DNA from: Dermanyssus gallinae
Taxonomy: Eukaryota; Arthropoda; Arachnida; Mesostigmata; Dermanyssidae
DNA length: 64,000 bases
Direction of reading: 5' to 3'
Assembly: GCA_003439945.1 (NCBI GenBank)
Contig: QVRM01005976.1
Coordinates: 1,111,001 to 1,175,000 of the forward strand
Translations under genes and position numbers: made by a program
Shown here: positions 44,737 through 56,799 of the stretch, in pieces
How positions within the stretch are numbered: position 1 is the stretch's first letter
How the letters are laid out: every line of letters starts with the position of its first letter
The notes under the pieces: generated by a model
Databases searched by the model: none
Told to the model about the DNA's origin: nothing
The model's input: the letters and a program-made list of their open reading frames with translations, nothing else

Positions 44737-45061
44737 TTGATCAAGCTATCTCTACCAGTAGCGGCGGGTGTGGGTGAAGCATTTGGTTCCGCATAATATT
44801 GTACTTTTGCCCTAAAGGTTTTCCACGACCTCCTCGCGCAATTAGTTCAAGTAGTCTACTTACTAATTTTTAATTGTCTTATGTGGGGCTCTTCGTGCTG
44901 CTTCGCGTTTCGGCGATGTTGTATTCCGTTAGTAGCACGGGAGGATGTGGGACTGGCTATCTCAAAATGTGAGCTAGAGCTGGGTTCTCGACAGGCTTCC
45001 TCTACTAGTACAGAGGTTTTTACTGGCAAACATTCAATGAAACAAATGATTTTTTACCGCT

Positions 45062-45800
45062 TTCTGTAGGCGGATATAATTAAGTCTAGGAAGGCGTTGC
45101 CGTTTCGGGGTTGAAAGGCCTGGGAGGATGTTAAAGTGACGGAGAAGGTTACGTAGAGATGGTCGGATAGGGTTTCTTGTTCCTCGTGGCTCCTCCAGTC
45201 GGTTATGCGGTGAGTTAATCCTTCCGATGCAGACGTTAAATCGAATATTAATCTGTGTCTACCGTTGTTGAGACGTCAGACCGTATACCCTGGGGACTTT
45301 GCGGAAGTTTATTTGCAGTACTCTCAGGTTACTGATAACTTTTTGCGGATTTCTCAAAGGTTTGTCACCAGTTGGTTGTCCGCTGGGCACTGCCTTATAG
45401 TAGCATAATGTCCACTAATGTTATATGCATAGCACCTAACATTGGTCGTGCAATTCTTTTGCGACATGTCCTTCGCATTTGAAGCAGCGGGGTTGGGTTG
45501 GTCGGGCTGTGACACAGTCCCTAGCCGTATGGCTAAAACTCAGACACAGTGAATACGTGGTACCGAAACTATTTCGTTAATGCGGCATTGGGTCAAATCA
45601 AGATACTTTTTTGTTGTAGGAGCATTTGAGCTTCCTGGGGTGGCAATTTAGCGATATATGAGTAGTCTGACCAGAATGCCCGATTTTTTCTCTTTAGGGC
45701 ACAGAGTAAAGGCCATTTCCGGTGCTCCGTCCTTAGTGAGCTCTTTAAGAATGTTCTTCCGCTCAATAGTCTCATCTAGATCTTGTATTATAGCAGCCTT
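45062..45800 (-). pseudogene. R1-clade ORF1 zinc knuckles and ORF2 endonuclease relic
   Basis: Minus strand. About 45650-45800 gives LDETIERKNILKELTKDGAP (ORF1-like). Next come two gag-like knuckles in different frames, RCFKCEGHVAKE and CYAYNISGHYATIRQC. NLRVLQINFRKVPRVYG at about 45310-45330 is the start of the ORF2 endonuclease. Then RHRLIFDLTSASEGLTHRIT and TLSDHLYVTFSV is the end of the endonuclease, with its SDH motif intact. Most of the domain between is deleted. The order ORF1, knuckles, endonuclease fits R1-type elements. Confidence 0.7.
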
Positions 45801-45880
45801 GGTGTGTGAGGCCGCTTGGGCTGCCGCGTGTCTCCTTTATTTATTGTTGATTTATTACCTCAGTTAGCTAATATACGAGT

Positions 45881-46064
45881 GTCTATCCAGGTGGCGTGGT
45901 GGCTTAAGTCTGCGCCTCGCAGCCGGAGGAGACACAAAGGTGCACGGGTTCGAGCCCCACCGTTGCCCCACATTTGTATTTATGGGGTCCGTCTATGGAG
46001 CAATGTGAAAAACAGTTCCGTGGACGTCAAATTTTGGCTGAGAGTCAACCCGAAAACTTTTTTG
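45881..46064 (+). mobile_element. tRNA-derived SINE family B, copy 1, with perfect 15-bp target duplication
   Basis: The head GGTGGCGTGGTGGCTTAAG holds an A-box-like block and GGGTTCGAGCCCC a B box. The tRNA-like part ends near CACCGTTGCCCCAC. The body ends with AACCCGAAAAC and a T run. The insertion is flanked by agctaatatacgagt at 45866-45880 and again at 46065-46079, an exact target-site duplication typical of LINE-mediated insertion. Other copies lie at 31371-31555 and 55733-55808. Confidence 0.92.
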
Positions 46065-46079
46065 AGCTAATATACGAGT

Positions 46080-46537
46080 ACTAGGCGCACTTGCTATTAT
46101 GTCGATTAGAAGCCGCTTCGCAGCACTTGAATTTCCTGCGCGCGTCTGTTCTCAAGTTGTCGAGCGCGACAACGCACGAGTCGCAGAGCACGCGGCGGTG
46201 TTTCAAATCGTTGTTCGTGACGAAGGTTCGGATTGTTGTACGAAGCAGCGGTGGTCACTGCTGTACGTGGCAGCGGTTCGAAATTCCACGAAGTGGTGCT
46301 CGGGTTTCCACCTGCTACACTAGATAATCGGAAATACGGAATTGCGAATTTCTCACTTAAGGAGTTGCTGCCCTTGCGGATCAGTACTCTCGGACTCGAT
46401 TCTGATCAGAAGCGTCTGAAGCTAGTGGCACTGCTTGCGTTTTCCGCAGAGGTGGCAGGTTCCCACTCTCACCCTTTATCACGGGGCTCGCTCAAAACAC
46501 GTCCGTGCGCTACAGCGGTGGAGACGAAACCGTGTAT

Positions 46538-46577
<40 letters not shown>

Positions 46578-47255
46578 CATTGATTCATTACCCGCTTGAT
46601 GTATACCTAAATACACATGTCACCATTTTGTATCGAGGGCGCTTATAATGGCAGCTCGTAAATGATGATAAAGGATGGTCGACGAGTGTAGCATAGAAGT
46701 TGCGGTGTCCATCCCGGCGCCATTTTGGTGCGATCTTTTATATATATATATATAATAGTTTATTCGCTTGATAAGCGTGTGTGCACATATCACTCTTTTA
46801 TATCAGGGACGCATAACGCTGCAGCTATTAATTACCTATATTGTACTCCCCCGTGTGTGTTTTCCCTTATGGGTTGAGCACCTTTCATCGGAATAGCCTC
46901 TGCTTCGTAGCCTCTACCTGTGCCTTTTCTGCATCCTTGCCTAGTCCTTCTTCATTCAACAATTCTTTTTTGACTATATATATAGTAGATAGGTATAGTC
47001 ACACTTAAATATTTATATTAATCCCGATACCCTAACTTCTTCTCCTGTAACCTTAGCTTCCGCTCCAATGTAACCCCAAAAATACTGAACTTACGCTCTT
47101 CTTTTCGTTAAATACCATATCTAAACCACTTTTACGTCCCTTGCTAAAATAATTATATAATTAGCAATCAGCAAAACAGGAATGCTATTAGATGTTTCCC
47201 TTTCATAGACCTGCCACCATAACCCGGTCTTACTCACTTTCTCGCGATTCTTTCT

Positions 47256-47260
<5 letters not shown>
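46080..47260. other. no recognisable gene; TA tracts
   Basis: A GC-richer stretch at 46100-46540 has open frames without homology. TA tracts lie at about 46540-46575 and 46738-46754. Confidence 0.4.
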
Positions 47261-47328
<68 letters not shown>

Positions 47329-47347
47329 ACTGGTAAAGGGCATCTCT

Positions 47348-47382
<35 letters not shown>
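47261..47382. repeat. two (TA)n arrays
   Basis: TA arrays at 47261-47324 and 47351-47382, separated by about 26 bp. The second abuts a TACAGGGT end. Confidence 0.92.
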
Positions 47383-47385
<3 letters not shown>

Positions 47386-47560
47386 GGTGTTTTAGGAATA
47401 TTTGAAGCGCGATATGTGGAATTGTAGAGCTCGTTAAAGCAGATGTTTTTTGCAATGGAACATAGTCTGAGAAGTCTTGTTTCGGAGTGAGAGTAAAATT
47501 ACTACAATTTGTGACACAGGTGTTTTTGCTCGACATAGGAGCACAAAAAGTGCTGTTGCG
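47383..47560 (+). mobile_element. solo end of the TACAGGGT-family repeat
   Basis: Starts CAGGGTGTTTTAGGAATATT after TA and shares 'ggaattgtagagctcgttaa' and 'gagaagtcttgtttcggagt' with the copies at 20404 and 9308-10157. The partner end was not found. It is followed at once by an R1-clade relic. Confidence 0.65.
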
Positions 47561-47561
47561 A

Positions 47562-48273
47562 GACAACCAGCCCTCCTAGGAGGATTAAACAAGCATATAG
47601 GACGTTCAGTACGCCGGCTGCACTAGTGCTGGCAGGCACGGTTCCGTGGGACCTGAAAGCAGACAAGCACAAACAACTATGGAGCAATCCACTGCCCGCA
47701 AAGGAAGAAGCTAGAAGAGAAACGCAGGCTCTATGGCAGGCCAAGTGAAATGAGATCCCAAGCGGTGAATCAGGGGCGTCTGACAGGGATATTATCTCGT
47801 CAATCAAGAAATGAAACAAACGTCTTGGAGAAAAGCTCACGTACTATCTGACGCAATTTCTGACAGGACACGGCAATTTTCAGACGTATCTGCATAGGAT
47901 ATAAAAGGCGCCTTTGGTGGCGTGTCTCTACTGCAGATCTCGAGCCGATGACGACGCCTTCCATACTTTAGCCGTCTGTGACGCCTTGCAGGCAACTAGG
48001 AATAGGCTGGCAGACGCAGGGGTCAAGGAGGAACACCAAGAGGGCATGCAAGGATTCGCAAGCTCCATCTGCGGTTCGGGCGAAAATTGGGAAAAGGGGA
48101 GATCACTGGCTGAAGGAATACTTAGAGAGAATACTACTCTTGAAATAGAACGGCTTCGGCGACTCTCCAGACAGCAGGAAGACGACACTGCCTACAGAAG
48201 GCCGGGTTTACAGGTTAATGGGCAAAGCGTGTTCGGTGAAGTGGGTAACCCGGCGGTGACCACGGCCGCTTGA
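47562..48273 (+). pseudogene. R1-clade ORF2 C-terminal relic
   Basis: One frame reads RIKQAYRTFSTPAALVLAGT, then VPWDLKADKHKQLW, and a later frame reads EKLTYYLTQFLTGHGNFQTY, LHRI. Then comes the zinc-finger block CLYCRSRADDDAFHTLAVC (C-X2-C-X11-H-X4-C), typical of the R1/Jockey C-terminus ('LTQ.LTGHG.F..YL.....CP.C...DT.EH.L..C'). Stops at several points make it inactive. The downstream 3' UTR ends at a (TTA)n tract at 48504-48533, probably its tail. Confidence 0.75.
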
Positions 48274-48503
48274 TCCGATTGGCACCCGCCACAGCTCCTG
48301 TGAGTCCGTAGCACTAGTAAATGAAGATCCGGGCTGACAGAGTGTGATGCTTAGGTGGGGAGGTGTTTGTAGTGGATATGGGTCTCGACTGGTCGGTCGA
48401 TCCAGCCGTCGGGGTCGAGTCCCACACAGCGTGGGTAGGCTGCCGTGCTATGCCCGTCGCGCTAGTGTGTAAATGCATTCACCCTCCTCCACAAAAAAAT
48501 ATT

Positions 48504-48504
48504 A

Positions 48505-48533
<29 letters not shown>
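48504..48533. repeat. (TTA)n tract
   Basis: A short trinucleotide run downstream of the R1-clade relic. Confidence 0.85.
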
Positions 48534-48535
<2 letters not shown>

Positions 48536-48539
48536 GTTA

Positions 48540-48853
48540 AAGAATAATAATTACAAAATGTAAGAAAATCACGCCACAAGTGGACTGATTGCAACGCCGG
48601 TTTTCATTGGTAAGCCCCATTCCATGCTAACACTGGCGAGATGCAAAGATCGCCATTGTTGCAGCACCAGCAGGTCGTTTTCTCTGCACAACTTGAATAC
48701 GATGGTGTTTGTATGTGGCGTCGGCGTTGCGTCTGCTGGCAGTACGCCGATACGCCAAGCTCGTATCTAAAACGCTCTGTCGTTTTGCAATACGAATTTA
48801 TAATTGCTTCACAGCCGATTGTATTCATAGATGGCTGGTGATACCCACAGACA

Positions 48854-48904
<51 letters not shown>

Positions 48905-49530
48905 AGCTGTTGAATAAAGTCTACTGCTTACACGGTTACGGAATCCTAAGCTGCATGGAGCAACCTTGGCACCGGCAGGCCAGAGTATCAACTAAAATTG
49001 CCGCATGGGTTATTCTTCTCGCAAAGAGCTTATTAGCATCAGCCGTGTCTCCGAGAGTAAATCGAACAAATAGTGAGCGTCTTAGTAATAATACCGGTAC
49101 AATTATTATAATTATAATTTGTATTAAGGTAGGAGAGAGTAGATAAACTTAGCGTGAGCAGGCGCACGCGATGGTCAATAGCTTTAAGACGTTCGATGGT
49201 CAACAGCTAAATATACGACTCAGGCTTTACTCTTGGCAAATTATTGACGGCATGGTTATTCGATTGTCTCAATCCCAAGATTCGCTTCTCGAATTGTGGT
49301 CCCATGTTTCTTGTTTCGACGTGTGAATACGGTCGGAACCCGCTTGCATGTTGTTCGTGTTTTTTTTTTTAGTTTCGTCGAATATATATATACATATATA
49401 TAAAGCGGATTGGTGATTTTCAGGGGGCTGGACAGGGAAGAGCAACAAATTAATTATGCGAATTCATTAAAAGCCAAATCATATGTTTTAACGTAGTGGA
49501 ACTGATGATGATGATTAAGTAGTATCCCAA
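48540..49530. other. no recognisable gene; TA array
   Basis: (TA)n at about 48858-48902. No coding homology recognised. Confidence 0.5.
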
Positions 49531-49534
49531 AACA

Positions 49535-50150
49535 CTGTACGTGGTTGCGTTGATTTTGCAACTGATCCCCGTTCGGGAAAGTCTTCGACGGCCATAACAG
49601 AAGAAAACGTAAAAACGTTCATGGGATCATACTCAACAATTGCCAAATTATTATAGCTGAAGACTTGAGACACCTTACCGATTAGTTTTAACTATCTTCT
49701 CCGATATTTATAAGCGCCAGACGACTAGCAGTGAAGTTTGTTCTGAAAATATTGATTTTACAGAAAATAAACGCCCGCTAGGAAATGTCCGAATTGGACT
49801 TTCAGGGCGGCAGGAAAAGAGTGTAGATTGCTTCAAACAGTGACCACAGGAGACGAGTCATGGGTTTATGGTTACGGCATCGAGAACAGAGCCTAATCTT
49901 TCTAGTGATGCTTCCAAGGAGAGAAACGATCGAGGAAATTCACACAGAGCAGATCAAATGCCAAGGTTCTTTTGATTGTTTTTGTCGACTTCAAGAGAAT
50001 TATCTTCTGAGAATTTTTGCCACTTTGTTCTATGGCCAATAAGAGAAAGTACGCCGTAAATTTAAAAGATTGCGCGAGAACGACCGACGCGAGAGGCCTG
50101 ATGTCTGGCCAAACAACTCTTGGACCGTTCACTACGAAAAACACTTTGGA
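49535..50150 (+). pseudogene. mariner-like transposase relic (second family)
   Basis: Reads GCVDFATDPRSGKSSTAITE, then after frameshifts VTTGDESWVYGYGIENRA, then KVLLIVFVDFKRIIF and KFKRLREN, then a 'RPDVWPNNSWTVHYEK'-like block. These match, in order, the mariner blocks 'DD.RSGRP...TEENV', 'TGDESWVYGYdPETK', 'KvllivFfD.kGiv' and 'lRe..rrkRPelW.nnsW.lhhDNAP'. The second catalytic region is degraded. It differs from the mariner at 38134 and is much older. Confidence 0.7.
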
Positions 50151-50159
50151 GGATGAAAT

Positions 50160-50843
50160 AAATATTATGTTTTTTTAACAAATATGTTATATATAATATT
50201 ATATTTTTTTTAGAAATATTAGATATTCGATCCGACCTCGTATATGTACATTCTAGGGACAATGATCAAAGCGCGTAAAATCGATACGTTAGTAGGCACG
50301 TCATTTCTGGGTAACCATAAAAGCTGTTTTTTTTTTTTGGGAGGGGCTGCTCTTATACCTTGGCATCAAATCTTGGTGAAGTTGATTCACCGCCAAATTT
50401 ACAATAAGTTGTTTACTCATAGAGCGACATAGGACGTAGTTAACCTTCACGACGTTAACTTTGCCGATCACTCACCATTCCTAACACAAAGCGATATGAC
50501 CCGGCAGGTAAACCTAGGTAGATTCTCCCTTTTTATGCCAAGTGTCATGGCATCTATTTGTTGCTAAGATTTCGGATTCACGGATACAGTGTGCTTTCCC
50601 TGCTTCGGCTACAATACTAGTTAACTGCTGCCACTGGTTTGTGGTTGTGCTAGGTGTGTTCACATACGGCGATGAAACGACCCTCTGCGATAAGAGAACA
50701 GTTGCGTGCAGGAATGAAGCCGATCAAAATTAGCGACATAGCTTCAAAAGTGCTTAGGGAAATGCGGCACATGCGTGCAAATTTCCTGGATACAATGATC
50801 GAAGTGCTGGCAATATACTCCATCTCTCACCCTCCCCCCTCTC

Positions 50844-50932
<89 letters not shown>

Positions 50933-51431
50933 ATTATTATGTTTTTAGGTTCCACCAAAGTTTTTAGGTTCCACCACTAAAGAGTATCAATAGGATGAGA
51001 GACCACCTACTTATAGAGCATATGCCGTTGATTTAATTCGTCGTTCTAGTTTTCGGATACTGCGACTGTACGCACCAGCAGAAAATTGTGCGAAATAATT
51101 CATAAGGGACTTTAACTTGGACGATGAACCATGTCCCAACAGACGTTTGCTACTGAATGAGAAGACTCTACGCCGGCAGACAAATGTGATCACCATCAAT
51201 TTCAGAGCCGTCAGAAGCTACCGACCTCACACTCCGTAAATATACTATTTGTATATATGAATGGCAAAATTCGTGGAAACCGCCGTTTCCGTATGTCAAT
51301 GCTTCAAAAACTAGCAAAGATGCGGTAAAGACAGAGTCCACACGTGAAATCCGTATGAGGGGACGTTATCTGAATAATACCGACAACATATATTGGTAAA
51401 CACGTATAGGTATATAACAAAAACATATTAG

Positions 51432-51474
<43 letters not shown>

Positions 51475-53232
51475 CTTAAAAAAACTTCACGAGTTTTCTG
51501 TTGTTTGTTCGATTCACGTTGCGGTTGATTCCTTAAGGTAGGGCGCAGATGTGGCAGAACATGAGATTACTGATTTTATCGTGTAGACGACGTTCCTAGA
51601 TGCCAGAAGATACAAATATCTTATTGAATGGACTGGTAATTACTATTTACCTACATTTATGATGTTGGTAATCCTAAAGAATGGATTTATATACGCATGC
51701 TAAATTTGGGGGTTTCGGGGGTGATTGAGTGATTGACTGGACTACTGCTGACCAGTGCAATCGATCACCTCTAGTGGGTTCGTTTTATCGGGAGTGCCTG
51801 CATTTCTGAAGTTCCGCGTATCAACAAATAATCACATTACGCCGATCATATGCTGAATGATCATATGCTAAACACTGTCATAGATAGCGACTAAAATTGC
51901 CACTGCTATTGCATTCGGCTGCCAGGCAGCGTAGTCGTAAATGGGTAAAGTAATAGATGCGCCTGTTGATGGATGCTTTGCACACACAAACACCCAGGTA
52001 TTAATAGGTTTTCCATAGATACCCAAAATTTAAGATTACGACCGTATTCGATTTCAACCTATAACAACCGTAGTTTCCTTTAATACTTTTAGTCACCATT
52101 TCCATGTCTCTATAATTTCGTCGATAGCGTTTTGTGACGAAGACATTTATTTTGCTCAAAAGGTTATTTCCGAAGTCCCCCGTCATTAATAGAGGTCTTG
52201 CCGGACATACTAGGCTATACAGGGTCTATCGAAATGTTATGTACTTATTTTGAGGTTTGGTGACAATAACTGGTAGGAAATACCTGTACTGTTCGATAGC
52301 GGATTACCTCTGATTTTAGTAGCGCGTGGGTTATATTTTAGGTTTGGTTAGGTTATAGCACATCCGACCATAATTACAAAGAGTCTTTGCTTTAATGACA
52401 AAATAAAATGTACATTTTAATAACTAGCATTAGAAAAAGAATAGTTATTAATACTATCATCGTCAAATATAAACATGTAGACTTGTGGCCTACTTATTGC
52501 GAGTGCATGATGATAAACTGGTAAACGATGGCTTAAGCATTTCATAATGTAATCCAGATTTTTTATTACAACACACTTTTTGTGATCCTCATCTGACTAT
52601 TATGCATTAGGTGTGGGTTGCTGAAAATATTTTACATCTGTGGTTGCCTTTAGTGTAGTATCTTCCTTATTATAATACGAACTGAGTATTACGATAAAGA
52701 GGCTTCGTTTACAGTTTTTCAGCGGATTTTATTGGGCAATCATATCTGCGTTATCAAACTGATAGAGCGTCGATCCACGCGATTCATTTATTTATTAAAT
52801 CTGCAAATTCTAAGATTGTGTCGAAATTGTACATGTAGCGTCGGAATTAAATTCGCTACTTCTGTGTCACAGTTGCCGGCCATCTCGCCACTTCATTCCG
52901 TCGACAATCTACGCTATTGGCAAATGCAAGACCGTAATGACCCAAGTTGTTTACAGGGTGCCCGCATTAACATTTGCCTGCATTTTTCAGGATACGGCGA
53001 TAAGTCTGCAAGCAACAAAACATATCCGTTTCCTTGAAGGCATTGGGAAGACATCAGAATATGAGCGTTTTTATTGGCTTGAAACCCTGTTTTTAAAAAT
53101 CATAGTTACTTGTATCCTATATTATTTTACCGAACAAGCATACATCAATGTACTGGCCAAACATCGATGGCTATATCTAGCGTAGTCTGTATTCTTCATC
53201 TGGATTATATTGGTCAGTTTGGAAACATACTC

Positions 53233-53234
<2 letters not shown>
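50160..53234. other. no recognisable gene; simple repeats
   Basis: Holds a CT plus TA compound array (50840-50928) and a TA plus GA array (about 51434-51473). No coding homology recognised in about 3 kb. Confidence 0.45.
50840..50928. repeat. (CT)n then (TA)n compound microsatellite
   Basis: A CT run of about 33 bp runs directly into a TA run of about 55 bp. Confidence 0.92.
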
Positions 53235-53282
<48 letters not shown>

Positions 53283-53306
53283 ACATATACATATACATAT
53301 ATACAT
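53235..53306. repeat. (TA)n with CATA interruptions
   Basis: TA array degrading into CATATA repeats on its right side. Confidence 0.9.
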
Positions 53307-53309
53307 TGA

Positions 53310-54390
53310 CAAATATAGACTTAATTATATAAAGCACATGCAGTACGCATGTGTTAGTGTGCTGTGTTTGAGACATCTTAGCCACTACGTGCCCCGTATC
53401 AAAGGTTGTTGTATGGATTACGTAAACATTAGGTCGTTGTATGGATTAAACTACTGTGCTCTTCAAGGTGAAATACGTCACTGTACATCATCGCAGCTTA
53501 CCTTGAAGATTGGTCTTTTAACGAATCAACATTGTCGGGCCCTAGCGCCAATACAATCGGTAGCGTGAATGAACACACTACAGTCATGTCTCCAGAAACG
53601 CCAGATCGGAAGCTGGCTTAAGTCATATCCACATTGTCGCTCATTGTTAATCATCGTGCTGCTGCTGCTACCGCTGCCGTCTACGCCGTGCGGCTGAAGT
53701 GTGCACTGATGAAGACGAGGCCTGCAGATGAGCTATGCAAAACAGTTTTTTCTCTGGCAGACCAAACGATGTGGTTGACGGCACGAGTACGCGAGGAGGG
53801 CCAGGCCAGGTCAGAAGTGCCCGGATGGGAAGATGGTATCCAGAAGCGAAGCCGTCTCGCTGCACTTGTACGCCAGTGTGTCCTCCGAGATTAAGAAGCC
53901 CTACAAGCCAAAGAATCATCGCCCTCGGATAGCCTGATAGTTCACGGAGATAGCTTACGGAGGGCGATAGTTCAGCACAAACCGGGCAAAGTGGCCTAAA
54001 GCGGGGGAGCGTGGGTTTGAAGGAGGGCTGCTCTGCCGCCGTAGAACCTTTTCTCTATTCAGTAAAGTTGTGGAGCTCCGGATGGTGTCGCTTCCAATGG
54101 CCGGTCGTCCGTATCACCATAATAGTGCTGTTGTTACCCTCTAAAAAATATGGTTCTACCTAAGTATACCTAAGAAGCCAAAAAAGTGAGACATATTAAT
54201 TAATATTTTACCAGGTATATTTTATGAAAAAAAGGAGACGTTTTTTGTTATTTAATGAAAATAACAAAAAACGTCTCCTTTCAACATATGTGCTCATCTG
54301 CATCATCAAATAATGTGTTAAAAATTAAATCATATGTTCAAAAAGGTTGGAAATTGCTATCACCTGAAAACTTCTAAATTCCCTTTGAAA
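53310..54390. other. no recognisable gene; one perfect hairpin
   Basis: The frame at 53634-53894 has no recognised homology. The hairpin at 54231-54281 is listed separately. Confidence 0.45.
54231..54281. other. perfect 23-bp hairpin with 5-nt loop
   Basis: AAAGGAGACGTTTTTTGTTATTT-type arm (54231-54253) is followed by loop AATGA and its exact reverse complement (54259-54281). It is not explained by any neighbouring element I could identify, although a mariner relic starts about 115 bp downstream. Confidence 0.9.
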
Positions 54391-54394
54391 AGAA

Positions 54395-54740
54395 ACGCAC
54401 TACCGCACAATTTTATACGAAGATTTTACTAGAACATCCGACGCAAGAGGCCTGAACTCTGGGCAAACAATTCTTGGATCCTCTATAACGACAACGGACC
54501 GGTTCACTCATCTTACTGGTTTCCGATTATTTAGGAAAAATATTGATTTTATGTTGCCGCCAAAAAAAATGAAGGGACAACGTGTAGAGACTACAGAGAA
54601 AATAAAGCAAAATATCGCAGAAGCATCTCAACTCGGTTCCGAAAGACGCGTTTAAAAAATGTTTCGAAGAGTGAGAAAGAAGGCGGCACGCTTACATTGC
54701 AGCAAGCGCGGGCTACTTTGAAAGAAGCCAAAACACTTTA
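54395..54740 (+). pseudogene. mariner-like transposase C-terminal relic
   Basis: NIRRKRPELWANNSWILYND runs into NGPVH, the 'RRKRPELW.NNSW.LHHDNAPAH' block with the second catalytic Asp. Downstream, MKGQRVETTEKIKQNI, then FKKCFEE*ERRRHAYIAASA and GYFE match the end of the family ('lKGrRFdt.EeIK...', 'F..CFe.Wk.RW..ci...GdYFEgd'). The segment between, with the third Asp, is lost. It resembles the relic at 49535-50150 and is probably the same family. Confidence 0.75.
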
Positions 54741-54749
54741 GCAGGTAAA

Positions 54750-55615
54750 ACAAATTATAGTTTTTTATAAAGTAAGTATGTATCAGAACTTGTTAATTCA
54801 TACTTGCGTACTTATTACTTTAGGTATTATAGTATAATTATGTGTGAGTGACAATTTATGTAAGTGTATATGTTAGCGAAAAGAGAAAAGAGTGAACGGT
54901 TAGTTACTGCTGAGCCATTCACGCGAAACATCGCAAAGCCATTGCTTGCATGTCACAGCACTGCACGGGCCTCTCAGCGTGCCAGTCGAATTAGGACTAA
55001 CGACGGTACATTTGTGACGCTCATACAGTTTATAATTAAGTCATGTGACGATTAGGTCAGTATTGGTCGTACCACAGAGAACAGGCAACGCGCCAAAAAA
55101 CAGAAAAGCCGTTTTGCACGACGAAATCCCGTGGGGCGTCCCGGAATAGCTAGATTCTTAAACTACTATCCCCTCTGATCGTTTGAGGTTATGCTTCTGC
55201 AGTTCGCGACCGGATGCGGGGATGGGCACATGACTGTTTTTTAGTGGCTTAGAGTCCCACACTACCGGCCTACACTTATAGACGACCGTCTTGCAGTTGT
55301 ATCCGAGTGTACGCACCGCATATCCCAGTTAGTTCTTTAACGAAATGCCACATGATGAAATCGAGCCATAGACAACTATGCGTGGTAATGACAAACGTCG
55401 ATTTTATCGGATGCACTCACAAATGAATCTACTGATGAAAAATGTATTCCTATTAACATGGTAATAGAAACAACAGCAAAACAGTCCACATCAAAATATT
55501 AGAGTCTTCAAGGGAGTTATAATTGATTATCTGTCTGTCTTTACCGAAAAACCTACCATTGACTTGAAATAATTTTCCCGTATATGCCCTGTCTGTTCAC
55601 CAGACGCAAGGAGAG
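54750..55615. other. no recognisable gene
   Basis: Nothing recognised. Confidence 0.5.
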
Positions 55616-55620
55616 ATCTA

Positions 55621-55672
55621 GTAGTCTGTAGAGCCTGGTGGCTCTACAGACTACAAGTTTTGTAGTCTGTAG
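55621..55672. other. two mutually exclusive hairpins sharing one arm
   Basis: GTAGTCTGTAGAGCC (55621-55635) pairs perfectly with GGCTCTACAGACTAC (55640-55654). The middle arm CTACAGACTACAA (55644-55656) also pairs perfectly with TTGTAGTCTGTAG (55660-55672). Confidence 0.85.
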
Positions 55673-55732
55673 ACGGGTGGCATAATGCATTCCCGTGAGC
55701 CTCTTGTATTTATATGAGATATGTTATATGGG

Positions 55733-55808
55733 GTCCGTCTTACGATGCAATGCAAAAGCACTCCCGTGGACGTAAAATGTCGGCTAAGGGTCAGCCCGAT
55801 TTTTTTTG
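55733..55808 (+). mobile_element. SINE family B 3' fragment
   Basis: 'atggggtccgtcttacgatg' and 'cgtggacgtaaaatgtcggc' followed by 'agggtcagcccgattttttt' match the 3' body of the SINE at 45881-46064. The tRNA-like head is not recognisable. Confidence 0.75.
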
Positions 55809-55809
55809 C

Positions 55810-56336
55810 GGAATTCAATAGTCTACGATCAATGACGTTCTACTTCCACTAATACAACACGTCTGAACTAAATTATTATTGTTTATTTTATTAGTATTTT
55901 AAATACAGGAACTACTATACCTTGAGCACTGTAAGCTACATGAGTACAGCACTTCAATGCATAAGAGCACCTTGACGTACTTAACGACTGTCGCAGTTAG
56001 GCACAAATGCTAAATATTAAATGTAACAAACTTAATCCATATACGAATACTAAAGTAATATTGCATTTCAAAGTCGAATCAAGGCAGCGAACAAAACCGT
56101 TATTATTAATGTCGTGTACCAGAAATCGAAATTTTCTGATGATATATATATATATATATATATACACATATTAGTCTTGCATCTTACGTCATTGCTGTCA
56201 CGTAACGTTATGATGACGAATTTTCTGTATGATGGTGAAGTTTAGCCGGGCGATATATATTTTTTATTGAAAACATACATATTTCCGTACGGTGAACGTG
56301 ACTCAAATATGCAGTAATGCTCATGTACAGTATAAA

Positions 56337-56368
<32 letters not shown>

Positions 56369-56369
56369 A

Positions 56370-56405
<36 letters not shown>

Positions 56406-56795
56406 GCAAGGTTAAATAACATGCAGGTCGTCGCCCACCCCTTATCACCGTGTTGTTGCCTCCACCGCCGTCCGCGTTTTGCATATGTACTCGTATATTC
56501 ATTTTTTCAGAAAAAGAACGTGATTTATTGTGAAACTGCAGTACAAAGGCTTAAGTTTCAATAAAAAAAATACGATTTTGTAGAAATAGAGTGATTACAC
56601 AGTCACATAGTCGTATTCATAAGTATTTATATAGTAAACAGATGATCCAACTCCTCAGGATGACACAGCGCCATAGCAACGAAACACACCAGCATTACCT
56701 ATCCTTTGTATGGTGGCGCCTACAGCTCATGAACCAATTAACGTCTCCACAACTCACCATTTTTCAACGCCTGCCAATACCCCTACCGATCTGTT
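55810..56795. other. no recognisable gene; TA arrays
   Basis: TA tracts at about 56142-56164 and 56335-56402. Otherwise unassigned. Confidence 0.5.
56335..56402. repeat. (TA)n with CATA/AATA interruptions
   Basis: Interrupted TA array. Confidence 0.9.
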
Positions 56796-56799
56796 TTAC

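Noticed and set aside
46091..46583. Overlapping plus-strand frames in a GC-richer stretch
   Set aside because: No family recognised; frames overlap in three phases and end in a TA array.
48373..48440. B-box-like GGGTCGAGTCCCAC in the R1-clade relic's 3' region
   Set aside because: No A box at proper spacing and no second copy; more likely 3' UTR of the retroelement.
50654..50800. Possible helix-turn-helix frame (MRRPSAIREQLRAGMKPI)
   Set aside because: Looks faintly like a transposase N-terminus, but nothing downstream supports it.
52218..52300. Another 'tacagggtctatcg' start resembling a transposon end
   Set aside because: Only the first eight bases match the family and no partner end was found.
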